DNA from: Lutibacter flavus
GTDB lineage: Bacteria > Bacteroidota > Bacteroidia > Flavobacteriales > Flavobacteriaceae
Direction: 5' to 3'
NCBI RefSeq assembly: GCF_900188355.1
Contig: NZ_FZNX01000005.1
Coordinates: 186,001 to 250,000 of the forward strand
Length of the DNA: 64,000 bases
Shown: positions 51,910 through 60,299 of the stretch, one piece after another
How the letters are laid out: each line of letters begins with the position of its first letter
How positions within the stretch are numbered: the first letter of the stretch is position 1
The notes under the pieces: model-generated
What the model saw: only the letters and a program-made list of their open reading frames with translations
Database searches by the model: none
Told to the model about the DNA's origin: nothing
Made by a program: the position numbers and the translations under genes

Positions 51910-52755
51910 TTATTTGTTGTTTATTATATTAATATTTTTATCATCTAATCTTTTGTAAAGGGGTAATGTTTGACGGTTTAAGTCAATCATTTTAACGTTA
52001 ATTACAGGGCTTTTAAAATCTGTATCTATAAATTCCTTTGTAACTGCATTCAGCTTTTTAAACTGGTCTGTAAATTCTGTATTTGTGTAAAAATCTGTAT
52101 ATAGTTCAGAAACTTTTCTCGAGCAATTCCAAACTTGACATTTAAACTTTGCATCATTTTTTGTTACGTATTTAGTAACATAGGTTGAAATTCGTTTAAT
52201 GTTGTTTGTGTTTAATTGTTTAACATCAAATGCAGATGACGGTCTAAAATCTTTTTCTCTTGGTTCAATACCGTTTTTAATTTGTAATTCCATCCAATAA
52301 TTCCACCATTTTTTAATTTTCCAATGTTTATTAGTTATCATATGAAAATGAACATTCCCTTTAAATACGGTGTTTTTTGTTTGTCGTTCAACTACCCATA
52401 AATATTGAAAATCATTACTTCGTTTTTTAACGTTGTCAATAAATTTTCTTAGAATATTTACAGCTTGTTCGTCTGAAACTTGATTTAAAAAAGTAAGTGT
52501 AACAAAACTTAATCTTTTTTGAGTTCTTGAAAAACAAGTGATTTTTTTTCTAATCTTTTGTTTTGTCCGCTTAGACATTGAACGGAGTTTTTTTACTTTG
52601 TCCGTTGTTGGTTTTTGTTCTGTATCACTTTTTGATTTAGCAACTTGTTTTTTGCGTTGTAATGCAGAACCTGTAAATTCACTTTTAGGAATAACTCCGT
52701 AAGGATGATTTGTTGCAAAAGCAACACTAATGCCGTATGTGTTCTTGATTATCAT
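51910..52755 (-). CDS. HUH-type replication initiation protein
   Basis: A 281-residue Rep. After a basic N-terminal third (KVKKLRSMSKRTKQKIRKKI near 53-72) come the conserved strand LSFVTLTFLN near 83, the HUH motif GNVHFHMIT near 132, and the tyrosine motif RISTYVTKYVTKN near 190, with two Tyr four residues apart as in rolling-circle initiators of the Rep/A type. Such proteins nick one strand at an origin and stay bound to it. The hairpin at 51965 lies within its own 3' end and could be the origin. In an integrative element it may copy the excised circle or support mobilization. Confidence 0.75.
   Translation of the reverse strand: MIIKNTYGISVAFATNHPYGVIPKSEFTGSALQRKKQVAKSKSDTEQKPTTDKVKKLRSMSKRTKQKIRKKITCFSRTQKRLSFVTLTFLNQVSDEQAVNILRKFIDNVKKRSNDFQYLWVVERQTKNTVFKGNVHFHMITNKHWKIKKWWNYWMELQIKNGIEPREKDFRPSSAFDVKQLNTNNIKRISTYVTKYVTKNDAKFKCQVWNCSRKVSELYTDFYTNTEFTDQFKKLNAVTKEFIDTDFKSPVINVKMIDLNRQTLPLYKRLDDKNINIINNK
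51965..51993 (-). repeat. Rep-region hairpin, copy A, inside rep
   Basis: On the minus strand AATGATTGAC, loop TTAAACC, GTCAAACATT. It differs from copy B at two of 28 positions and has the same orientation. It encodes residues MIDLNRQTL of Rep. Confidence 0.6.
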
Positions 52756-52818
52756 AATCTGAATCGTTGTATATTAATTAAAACCATTAAAGGTTAATAT
52801 TAAAGGTTTTTTTAAAGG

Positions 52819-53046
52819 TTAAGTTTGGTTAGTTGGTATGAATGGCGGAATGAAATCATTAGGTTTAAAACGCTTTAAGTATTTGCGTGTTCTTCTATTG
52901 TAAACATTCATATATTCCCAAGTAGGATGACTTTTATTTAAGAACAATGAAAAGCCATTTAACTTATCTACATAAGTCCATTTCTTAGGTTTAGATTCAT
53001 TTTCTAGATACACGATAACGGAGTAATCATTTTTAGTCTTTAACAT
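52819..53046 (-). CDS. small element protein, 75 residues
   Basis: A 75-residue, basic, aromatic-rich protein (SKPKKWTYVDKLNGFSLFLNKSHPTWEYMNVYNRRTRKYLKRFKP). I recognise no family. It overlaps the excisionase-like gene by 7 bases (start 53046, that gene's stop at 53040), so they are co-translated, and it precedes rep by 63 bases. It could be a DNA-binding accessory protein; that is inference from charge and position. Confidence 0.5.
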   Translation of the reverse strand: MLKTKNDYSVIVYLENESKPKKWTYVDKLNGFSLFLNKSHPTWEYMNVYNRRTRKYLKRFKPNDFIPPFIPTNQT

Positions 53047-53339
53047 AATAGACCCCCTCTCGTTTTTGATGTTTGAATCTGATGTAATGCTTGATGAACT
53101 TCGTCTTGTTTGTAAAGTACTCGATTGCCTATTCTATGTGCTATAACAACACCAGTTTTAGTCCATTCGTGAAGTGTAGGTAAAGAGATACAAAGGAATT
53201 TTGCAGTATCTTTTCTTGTGAGTAATGTTAACTCGTTTTTCTTTGGGGTTGAAAACCCTTTTAATTGTTTTTCAAGAACTTCTTCAACAACTTTTTTAAT
53301 GTCGGAAAGTTCGAAATTGTTTAATGTTATTTTTGCCAT
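53040..53339 (-). CDS. excisionase-like helix-turn-helix protein
   Basis: A 99-residue protein with a winged-helix of the excisionase/MerR (HTH_17) type: LTLLTRKDTAKFLCISLPTLHEWTKTGVVIAHRIGNRVLYKQDEVHQAL (residues 42-90). Before it is a coiled helix, SDIKKVVEEVLEKQLKGF. Proteins of this type help the integrase excise the element and may regulate its genes. It is well placed, between integrase and rep. Confidence 0.8.
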   Translation of the reverse strand: MAKITLNNFELSDIKKVVEEVLEKQLKGFSTPKKNELTLLTRKDTAKFLCISLPTLHEWTKTGVVIAHRIGNRVLYKQDEVHQALHQIQTSKTRGGLLC

Positions 53340-53423
53340 TTTAACTTTATTTTATTGTTAATAATGACGCAAATATGAGAAAGTAAGGTGCCTGAGGTGT
53401 TTACTGAGGTGACCTCAAATGTT

Positions 53424-54089
53424 TTATAAGTCTTTTTTTATCTCGTCGAGAATGCATTTAAAAATCTGATGTTCAAATAGTTCAGACATTTTTTTAATAT
53501 TAGATTTATTTTTCACTTTAGGTTTTTTTCCTTCAAAATAGGTTAAGAACTCTTTGGTGTTTGTATAGTCTAAGTCAAGAATTGACGATAGTATTTTAGC
53601 TGATTGAACATTGTTTTGAAACTTACTCATATCTATTCCTAAATAATATAATGCTAGTATTTTTTGAGAATGAGTTAAAGTTGATTTTTTTTGTTTAGGA
53701 CTAGAAAGAGGTTGTTCTTTTAATTCGTTAAGCCATTTGTAGTATTCTGCGAATGCATTTCCTTGAATACACATTTTATCATTGTACCAATCGTCAGGTT
53801 CATATTTACCAGGAGAATAATTAGTTCCAAGTAAGTTATGATTAAAAAAAACATTAAATTTTCCCCTACTAAAAGAATCTAAAATCCTTAATGTGAAAAC
53901 ACTATTAGTGTCTGCAATAAAACCTAGACCAATGTCTAATGGATGATTTGAACTAACAAATGAAACTTCGTTTGAACTTGTGTAAATGTCAATTTGCCTT
54001 ATTTCATTATCTAATAAATATTTTTTATTAGGTGTCTCTTCGTATTTTTTCTTGAATTCTTCAATAAATTGATTAGGGGTGTTGTTCAT
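53424..54089 (-). CDS. unknown element protein, 221 residues
   Basis: I do not know this family by name. It starts at the ATG at 54089; a TTG three codons earlier is in frame. The first 110 residues look globular and mixed (DIYTSSNEVSFVSSNHPLDIGLGFIAD), the last 90 are helical and basic, with STLTHSQKILALYYLGIDMSKF, a stretch I have seen repeatedly in proteins next to integrases of flavobacterial elements. It follows the integrase gene by 26 bases, so it is probably transcribed with it. A role in element maintenance or control is likely. Confidence 0.5.
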   Translation of the reverse strand: MNNTPNQFIEEFKKKYEETPNKKYLLDNEIRQIDIYTSSNEVSFVSSNHPLDIGLGFIADTNSVFTLRILDSFSRGKFNVFFNHNLLGTNYSPGKYEPDDWYNDKMCIQGNAFAEYYKWLNELKEQPLSSPKQKKSTLTHSQKILALYYLGIDMSKFQNNVQSAKILSSILDLDYTNTKEFLTYFEGKKPKVKNKSNIKKMSELFEHQIFKCILDEIKKDL

Positions 54090-54115
54090 AGAATACAATT
54101 TTTAAGAATTCAAAT

Positions 54116-55351
54116 TTATTTAAAAAATGCGTGGTTTAATAATTTATCTGCATTTTGTTCTTGAGTTACTTTGATATATTTCAAAAATGACTTTTCAGTT
54201 TTATGCCCTGTTATTTTCATAATTGAAATAGATGGGATATCTGCTAAATAACAATTTGTTGCAAAACTTCTCCTAGCGGTATGTGTTGTTATCAACTTAA
54301 ATTTTGGAACAGTACTTTTTTGTGTTATTCCCGATTTAGTTGTTGTTAATTCAGTTGGTGTATCAATTTCGCATAATTCGGCAATATCTTTTAAATATTT
54401 ATTCATTACTTGATTTGTAAATGAATTAGGAATTGCATTATCATATTTAATTAAAATTCTTTTAACTATTGGATGAATTGGAATAGATACTTTTTCTTTC
54501 GTTTTTTGTGTTCTTATTTGAATGATAGATTTACTTTCAATAATGTTTTCTTGCTTAATTTGAGTGAAATCTGAAAATCGTAATCCAGTATAGCAACCCA
54601 ATAAAAATAAATCTCTTGTTTTCTCTAAACTAATATTAAAGCTGAAATCTTTTTCTTCAATTATTTTTAGTTCTTCTGCAGCTAAATAAACTGTATCAGT
54701 TTCTTCTGAAATAGTTTTAAACTTACTTTTTCTAAATTCTAAATTTGTGTTCAGACCTCTTTCTGTAGCTTCATTTAAAAAAGTTTTTATTGTTTTTATG
54801 TATTTGCCTATTGTATTTGTAGACATATTTAAATCTTGGGTAAGATATTTTGTAAAGTCTGAATAAAAATTCAAGTTAATACTGCTAAAATCAATGTTTT
54901 TATTCTTCTTTTCAGCGTAATTTTTCAAATGTTTTAAAGTAGTGTTATAAACAGTAATTGTACTAGGTTGTTTTATACTCTTATTATCTTCAATAAAAAT
55001 ATCTATAAATTCAATTAATGTTTTTTTGCGTTGTTTTAAAACTTTATCGTCAAGTTCAAATTCTAATTCTTTTTTTAATAATTCATTGTTTGGTTGAATT
55101 CCATCATTTAACAATCTTCTAAAAGCATTATTAATTCCATTTTCCAAAGTATCTAGTCTAGAATTAAATTCAGGATATTCAGGAAATTTTTTAGATTCTT
55201 TTACTCGTTGATTATTTTCATTCCAAAATTTTGGACTGATTTTTTCGCCAGTAGAATACTTGAATCTTTTATATTGATAATTATATATAAGATAAATTAA
55301 AGTATCGCTTTTGGAGGTTGGTTCTTTTAGAATAAATTTTACTTTTGCCAT
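54116..55351 (-). CDS. tyrosine-type site-specific integrase
   Basis: A 411-residue integrase. The N-terminal arm-binding domain (KVKFILKEPTSKSDTLIYLIYNY) is followed by a SAM-like core-binding domain near 105-200 and the catalytic domain: Arg in YTGLRFSDF, HTARRSFATN (H-x-x-R), GHKTEKSFLKYI with the late His and the nucleophile Tyr. It integrates the element at the tRNA-Asp 3' end. I start at the ATG at 55351; one six codons earlier would lie within the upstream gap. The arm-type repeats at 55379 are just upstream. Confidence 0.92.
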   Translation of the reverse strand: MAKVKFILKEPTSKSDTLIYLIYNYQYKRFKYSTGEKISPKFWNENNQRVKESKKFPEYPEFNSRLDTLENGINNAFRRLLNDGIQPNNELLKKELEFELDDKVLKQRKKTLIEFIDIFIEDNKSIKQPSTITVYNTTLKHLKNYAEKKNKNIDFSSINLNFYSDFTKYLTQDLNMSTNTIGKYIKTIKTFLNEATERGLNTNLEFRKSKFKTISEETDTVYLAAEELKIIEEKDFSFNISLEKTRDLFLLGCYTGLRFSDFTQIKQENIIESKSIIQIRTQKTKEKVSIPIHPIVKRILIKYDNAIPNSFTNQVMNKYLKDIAELCEIDTPTELTTTKSGITQKSTVPKFKLITTHTARRSFATNCYLADIPSISIMKITGHKTEKSFLKYIKVTQEQNADKLLNHAFFK

Positions 55352-55378
55352 ATAACAAATGTAAAACAAAAAAACCTA

Positions 55379-55400
55379 GGGGACGAATGAGGGGACGAAT
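55379..55400. repeat. integrase arm-type repeats, right end
   Basis: GGGGACGAAT at 55379-55388 and 55391-55400. Matches the left-end pair at 49220. Confidence 0.75.
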
Positions 55401-55511
55401 AATTTTAATTTGCTCAAATTTAGGCTAATTTAGGCTTGTTGAAAAACATAGTAAAAACAAGGGTTTAAGTGCTTAAAATCAATAAAATAGAGTAAAATAA
55501 AGTAAGGTTTA

Positions 55512-55532
55512 TTCGAGTCCCGTCCAGACCGC
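55512..55532 (+). repeat. attR core
   Basis: Exact 21-base copy of the tRNA-Asp 3' end (49144-49164), with no tRNA 5' part before it. Confidence 0.9.
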
Positions 55533-55533
55533 G

Positions 55534-55566
55534 AAAAGCTTCTCAATTTTTTGAGAAGCTTTTTTT
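55534..55566 (+). terminator. original tRNA-Asp terminator, displaced
   Basis: AAAAGCTTCTCAA and TTGAGAAGCTTTTTT pair with a TTTT loop, directly after attR. Confidence 0.85.
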
Positions 55567-55773
55567 ATGCCTTTTTATTTCTATTCCTTATTATTTACGG
55601 GTGTTTTAGACTTTTCATTTCTCAAAAGTACAAAGAGACGGTTCTAATCCTTGTTTATGAAATTAGCAATATTTCATTTTAGTTAAACATTTGTTAATAG
55701 AGATTTATTAAAGTAACAACTAATTGTTTCGAGCGTCTTTTATTTAACTATTACAAACTAAAAAACCAAGATT

Positions 55774-55887
55774 ATGACAACTTTAAAAGCAAACTCAACA
55801 ACTGAAAACAAACGAAAATTAACATCTCTAACTTTTACAAATACCAAAAGGTCTCAATGGAGTAAATATAGAAGATATGGATTGTAA
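55774..55887 (+). CDS. short Arg/Thr-rich peptide gene, copy 1 (37 residues)
   Basis: MTTLKANSTTENKRKL at the start and KRSQWSKYRRYGL at the end. The product is basic, with nine Thr in the first half. A frame of the same length and pattern is at 61785 and a broken copy at 62655, which makes a real gene family likely. It is followed 40 bases later by an intrinsic terminator. No ribosome site of the Shine-Dalgarno type is visible, as is common in this phylum. The function is unknown; a leader peptide, a small toxin or a ribosome-related peptide are all possible. Confidence 0.5.
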   Translation: MTTLKANSTTENKRKLTSLTFTNTKRSQWSKYRRYGL

Positions 55888-55927
55888 ACTCCACATAACA
55901 TTTCTTTAAATCTTATGAGAAATCTTT

Positions 55928-55968
55928 AAAAAGCCTGTAGATAAAATTAATTTCTACAGGCTTTTTTT
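55928..55968 (+). terminator. terminator after short gene copy 1
   Basis: AAAAAGCCTGTAGA pairs with TCTACAGGCTTTTTT across an 11-base loop. Between it and the next gene only the relic at 56155 is seen. Confidence 0.85.
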
Positions 55969-56154
55969 AATATAAAAAAACCTACTACATTGCTGCAATA
56001 GGCTTGTTATTAATAATTGACTCCAAATATCTTGTTCTATTTTTATGTTGTTAAAAGTGATTTAAAATGGGTTGTTTCGGTACATTAAGTTATATTTTTG
56101 GGGGATTAACAAGTGTTTTAGTGCTGAAAAAGCTGCTAATTTTGCAATTACTAA

Positions 56155-56337
56155 GTTAATTTAGTTCCAGATATTAGCGAGAATGCAGTTGCAATAATGA
56201 ACAATAAACTACCAAATTTAATTGAGTTAGGAATTAATGCAAAAGTTTGGGATATGACAAATGGAATAACGTACACCCAACTAAAAAAGATGGATGGTAC
56301 AATTGTGATTTGGAGGATATTTTTAAAAACTAAATAG
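56155..56337 (+). pseudogene. gene relic of unknown family
   Basis: An open stretch begins right after a TAA and reads LVPDISENAVAIMNNKLPNL and IELGINAKVWDMTNGITYTQ, ending at TAG 56335-56337. The frame just before it, shifted by one, reads EKAANFAITKLI, which would fit on to it. It looks like the 3' end of a frameshifted gene. I do not recognise the parent. Confidence 0.35.
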
Positions 56338-56437
56338 AAATGATTCATGTAATTATTTCAATTAAAATTGTAATCTGATTTTTATCACCTCATAAGAAAT
56401 GTTAATTCCTTAAGTTTGATTGAATAAAAAAATTGCA

Positions 56438-57337
56438 ATGTTAAAAAGCTGGTATAATGTAGCTTTAGAGAAACAACTAAACTATAAAAAAAATGTTTTG
56501 GATTTAATAGAGTCTGGAACTTATGGAAAAGAAAATAAAAAGTATCCAAATATTCTTTCAGATAAAGATGCTTCACTAGGAGCAAATTTTTATTGCCATA
56601 AAGATAAAGATGAATGGCAATCTCTTAAGAATTGGGCTAATTTAGATAAAGGAAAAAAAGTAAATTTCCTTAATACTGGATTAAAAAATATGCTTAGAAG
56701 TGAGCATATACCATTTAACTTATTTTACCCACTTGAAAAACTAAGAGTGACCAATCCAAAGCAATTATGTGAATTTTTAGAGAAACTTTTAGATTATAAA
56801 ATTAATGTAGATGAAGTAATTAGAATTAAAATAGAATTTGCTTCAGATTTACATAAAAGTAAATTGTTAAATGATAACACTTCTTTTGATGTATATATTG
56901 AATACTTTGAGGAAGATTTGTTATGTGGGATAGGGATAGAGATTAAATATACTGAAAAGTCATATCCTTATGGAGAAACGGAAAAGGAAAGAATGTTTAA
57001 TACTAATTCGGAGTATAATTCTCTTTCTAAAAACTCGGGTTATTATGCTGCTGATACAAATTTAAAACTTAGAGAAAAAAAATTAAAGCAACCGTGGAGA
57101 AATCATTTGTTAGGTGTTAAACTTATTGAAATAGGTCAACTACAAAAATTTCATTCAATACATATGTATCCTAGAGGTAATTCATATCAGCATAAAGTTT
57201 GTATTGAATATTTGGATTGCCTAATTGATGATTACAAAGGAACATTTATTCCAATAACTTTTGAAAAATTTATTGAAGTTTCAAAAAATATTTTAAAAAA
57301 TGATAACTGGGTTAATTACCTAATTAATAGATATTAG
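56438..57337 (+). CDS. PGN_0703-like putative restriction endonuclease
   Basis: A 299-residue protein resembling the PGN_0703 family of putative PD-(D/E)XK nucleases. FDVYIEYFEEDLLCGIGIEIKYTEKSYPYGETEKERM (residues 165-200) carries the Asp and the Glu-x-Lys of the active site; YLSDKDASLGANFYCHKD-like text near 45 and HMYPRGNSYQ near 245 are further family blocks. I use the ATG at 56438; a TTG six codons up is in frame. No methylase lies beside it, so it is either a solitary nuclease or works with the PIN-like gene that follows 30 bases later. Confidence 0.6.
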   Translation: MLKSWYNVALEKQLNYKKNVLDLIESGTYGKENKKYPNILSDKDASLGANFYCHKDKDEWQSLKNWANLDKGKKVNFLNTGLKNMLRSEHIPFNLFYPLEKLRVTNPKQLCEFLEKLLDYKINVDEVIRIKIEFASDLHKSKLLNDNTSFDVYIEYFEEDLLCGIGIEIKYTEKSYPYGETEKERMFNTNSEYNSLSKNSGYYAADTNLKLREKKLKQPWRNHLLGVKLIEIGQLQKFHSIHMYPRGNSYQHKVCIEYLDCLIDDYKGTFIPITFEKFIEVSKNILKNDNWVNYLINRY

Positions 57338-57367
57338 GTGTAAATAATTCAATTCAAAAATAATAGA

Positions 57368-59323
57368 ATGAAAATGAAAAACACGAATAAATTAGTTACA
57401 TATAGTCTGTTGGCACAAATAAATTCAAAAGTAGGTGCTTTTTCAAAAATTGAGGATGTTTTCAAGCCATTAATAAAAAGATCGATTCATGAGCTAAATT
57501 CGAAAGGGATAAATAAAGGAAAAGATATTTTTGAAATTAAGAAGGTTGTGGATGAGTTATTTGGATTAGATATACCGATTCCATTGTTAGATCAGATTTT
57601 GAGAAATATTGCTCAAGAAATCAATAATCAGGAGCAAGTGTTTAAGCTAAATAAAGATGGTTCATTTGAAATGCAAAAATATATTTTTTCTGAAGTTGAT
57701 GAAGAAATGGACATTGAAAGCAAAAAAATTAAATTAGTTGAAGATCTATATGATAAATATCTTTTAGCGACAAACTATAAGGGTGAGAAAATTTCAATTG
57801 TGGAGTTTGTAGATTTAAACAAATTACATTTATCAAGCTATTTCTCTAGCACAAAAACACCTATTGGTATTGAAGGTGATTTCAACCATGAGAAATATGT
57901 GAGTATTGCAAATTTTTTGAATGATTTGAAGGAAAATCCAGATATGTTTAAAATTCTTAGACAAGTATATTTGGGCTCTGTTCTTGCATCGTATTTGGAA
58001 TATGATATTGAAAATATCAATATTGAAATGGAGCTTTTATTAGATACTAGTTTCCTTTTGGGTATTCTAAACTTGAAATCTGAGCAAGCATTTCACACAT
58101 GTTCTAAAATATGGGAAATAGGAAAAAAAATGAATTTTAAATTTTCGATTCTTCCAATTACAATTGAAGAATTAAGAAACCTTTTAGAGATGATTTCAAG
58201 AAATTTAGATGATACTTTTATTGAAAGGTATGTTGATCCTGAATCAATCTATAGTGCTTGCCATAGAAGAAATTTAAATAAAACGGACTTAGACCGAATT
58301 ACTTCAAAAATTGAAAAAACATTAAAGGAAAAATTCAAGTTTAGTGTTATTGGTTATGATAAAAATTTAAGAAGCGCATCAAAAATAAATTATCCTAAAA
58401 TTTACAAAAAATATATCGATAAAGGGAAAAGTAATTTTTCAGCTTTACATGATACATGTTCTGAGGTATACGTTATCGAGAGAAGGACTAAAAAAGTGTC
58501 ATCTTTTATTGAAGCACAGGCTTGGTTTGTAATTTATGGACATAATTTTTCAAATAAGACAAAAAGAAATGGGTATTTACCTGCAGCAATAAGGGCTGAA
58601 GAATTAGTGAATATATTATGGTTAAGTAACCCTATGGTAAAGGAAACGTTTAAATCTTCTGAATTTGCAAGTTTGGGGATAACAAGACTTATTTCCACTA
58701 CTTTAAGTGATTCCTTGCCAACTTCCAAAGTTCTTAGGCAGCTTGATAATAATATTCAAAAATATTCAAAACAAAATATTACAGCCGAGGATTGCGTTTT
58801 GGCGGCTTCTAAAATTGCGGAAAAAAGAGAAAATGAAATTATTGATCTCAATTTATTGGCAGAAACTAATTCTGGCGATTTCATTTCAAAAATTAATGAG
58901 TTTGCTGAGGAAAAGAGACTTGAAGATCAAAAATGGAAGGATTCTATTTATAAGACAGTAAAAGATATTCAAAATGAGGTGAATTATGAAAAAATAAAAG
59001 TTAAACAGAAAGAGATTGATAGTGAGTTAAAGGATGACGTTATTGGTGATAACCAAAATAAAATTTCCTATTTAAATAAGCAAAATAAATTATTAGAATG
59101 GTTTGTCTCATTATTGATTATTTTTATAGTTTCGGCTTTTGTATTTTCTTTTGATTCAATTGCTCCAACCTTTAAGTTGTTTCCAAATATTAAAGTAAAA
59201 CTCCTAGTAGTTCTTTTATCGGTATGTTTAAGTCTGTTGATTCCATTAAAAAAGCATAGGCTAACTCTTTTAATTAGTGCTGTATTACCAATTATTATGT
59301 TAATTATTTCTATATATAAATAA
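57368..59323 (+). CDS. PIN-like nuclease with C-terminal membrane helices
   Basis: A 651-residue protein. After a helical N-terminal region, residues 220-410 look like a PIN-type RNase domain: MELLLDTSFLLGIL near 219 (first Asp), TIEELRNLLEMI near 260 (Glu), LHDTCSEVYVIERR near 360 and YGHNF near 393. Then a long, charged, probably coiled helix (490-580) and two or three membrane segments at the end (WFVSLLIIFIVSAFVF near 580; LLVVLLSVCLSLLIPL; LLISAVLPIIMLIISIY). The gene follows the nuclease gene by 30 bases, so the pair is likely one operon. I know no named system with this architecture. Confidence 0.55.
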   Translation: MKMKNTNKLVTYSLLAQINSKVGAFSKIEDVFKPLIKRSIHELNSKGINKGKDIFEIKKVVDELFGLDIPIPLLDQILRNIAQEINNQEQVFKLNKDGSFEMQKYIFSEVDEEMDIESKKIKLVEDLYDKYLLATNYKGEKISIVEFVDLNKLHLSSYFSSTKTPIGIEGDFNHEKYVSIANFLNDLKENPDMFKILRQVYLGSVLASYLEYDIENINIEMELLLDTSFLLGILNLKSEQAFHTCSKIWEIGKKMNFKFSILPITIEELRNLLEMISRNLDDTFIERYVDPESIYSACHRRNLNKTDLDRITSKIEKTLKEKFKFSVIGYDKNLRSASKINYPKIYKKYIDKGKSNFSALHDTCSEVYVIERRTKKVSSFIEAQAWFVIYGHNFSNKTKRNGYLPAAIRAEELVNILWLSNPMVKETFKSSEFASLGITRLISTTLSDSLPTSKVLRQLDNNIQKYSKQNITAEDCVLAASKIAEKRENEIIDLNLLAETNSGDFISKINEFAEEKRLEDQKWKDSIYKTVKDIQNEVNYEKIKVKQKEIDSELKDDVIGDNQNKISYLNKQNKLLEWFVSLLIIFIVSAFVFSFDSIAPTFKLFPNIKVKLLVVLLSVCLSLLIPLKKHRLTLLISAVLPIIMLIISIYK

Positions 59324-59389
59324 TGAGATTTCGAAATTTCCGAAAAAATTAGAGAAAATAATTAAAAGTATAACCTCAAAAAAATAATT

Positions 59390-60175
59390 ATGAAAGCGTA
59401 TTATTATGAAAAAGAAGGACAAAAAGTAGGTCCATTGTCAAAAGCAGAATTAAAAGGAAAAGTCTCAAAAGATACACTAGTATGGAAAGACGGATTGGAA
59501 AACTGGATAGTAGCATCTCAACTTCCAGAATTAAAAGACTTGTTTCAAAAAGAACCACCACCTTTACCAAGTTCGGAACATGAAAGTAATGATGAAATTG
59601 GAAGTGTAAAACGTAATGCGCTTTTATTATTCGGATTTACAATTGTTATGGGAATTATGGAATATTTTGAATGGGAAAACAATAAGTTCTATGGTTTTAT
59701 GATAATGGCTACTGTAATAACAACGTATTACGTATTAAAATATATAAAAAAATACCTTAACAATGTTTTAAATTACACTGCAACAAATAAAGATTTAAAC
59801 ATACTAATTGCAACTTCAATAATTTTAGGTGTTGCATTTAAGTTTATTAATAAATATGAAAGTGAAACAAGTTCACTAAACTTATCTGAAAATGTAACAG
59901 TTGTTTTTTGGTTCATTCTTATTATCGCATTTTTCATGAATTTATATTACTATTTCAGATTAGGGAAAAAATTATCTAAAATAGGAAATGAAGTAGCATC
60001 TAGATTTTCAAAGTTTGCCTACACAACCTTGATAGGTTTTGTTGCAATTGTTGTTTTATCTATTATGTTAGAAAATGAATCCACTATAATTTTAACAACA
60101 ATTGTTAGTGCCATTCCATTGCTTTACTTAATTATAGGTTTTAATAACTCTAAAGAGCAGGTTCGTTTTGTATAA
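59390..60175 (+). CDS. GYF_2 (DUF4339) membrane protein
   Basis: A 261-residue protein. Residues 1-55 are a GYF_2 domain: YYYEKEGQKVGPLSKAELKG, then DTLVWKDGLENWIVASQLPELKDLF. A proline patch PPPLPSS follows, then six hydrophobic helices from residue 73 to 250. GYF_2 domains bind proline-rich segments and occur in many flavobacterial membrane proteins of unknown role. It stands alone, 66 bases after the PIN-like gene. Confidence 0.75.
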   Translation: MKAYYYEKEGQKVGPLSKAELKGKVSKDTLVWKDGLENWIVASQLPELKDLFQKEPPPLPSSEHESNDEIGSVKRNALLLFGFTIVMGIMEYFEWENNKFYGFMIMATVITTYYVLKYIKKYLNNVLNYTATNKDLNILIATSIILGVAFKFINKYESETSSLNLSENVTVVFWFILIIAFFMNLYYYFRLGKKLSKIGNEVASRFSKFAYTTLIGFVAIVVLSIMLENESTIILTTIVSAIPLLYLIIGFNNSKEQVRFV

Positions 60176-60191
60176 AGAAATAGATACTTTA

Positions 60192-60299
60192 ATGGATGGA
60201 CAGGTTACAGTTATAGAAGTAGAATGTCAGTTGGGTATGGTTGCAGAGGATGGAGAGGAGTATAAAAGTTTAATAAAAATAATGTTATGGCAAAACTAG
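60192..60299 (+). pseudogene. possible gene fragment overlapping the next start
   Basis: MDGQVTVIEVECQLGMVAED and a further 15 residues, ending after the next gene has started. No family is recognised; it may be an end piece of a lost gene or chance. Confidence 0.2.

Larger units (their letters stand above)
49144..55532. mobile_element. integrative element in tRNA-Asp, about 6.4 kb
   Basis: The element is bounded by 21-bp direct repeats of the tRNA-Asp 3' end. Just inside each end lies a pair of GGGGACGAAT repeats in the same orientation. On the minus strand, reading from the right end, it encodes a tyrosine integrase, a small unknown protein, an excisionase-like protein, a short protein, a HUH-type Rep and another short protein; on the plus strand, near the left end, sits an OLD-like ATPase. 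There are no conjugation or capsid genes, so it is an integrative mobilizable or satellite-type element with a replication protein. Confidence 0.85.

Noticed and set aside
51910-52755. HUH protein as an IS200/IS605-type transposase
   Set aside because: It is twice the length of TnpA, has two Tyr spaced as in Rep proteins, and the element ends are integrase-type att sites.
49144-55532. A prophage
   Set aside because: There are no capsid, terminase, tail or lysis genes; integrase, excisionase-like protein and Rep alone fit a small integrative element.
60192-60299. A real 35-residue gene
   Set aside because: It overlaps the start of the GIY-YIG gene, has no homologue known to me and no promoter; listed only as a possible fragment.
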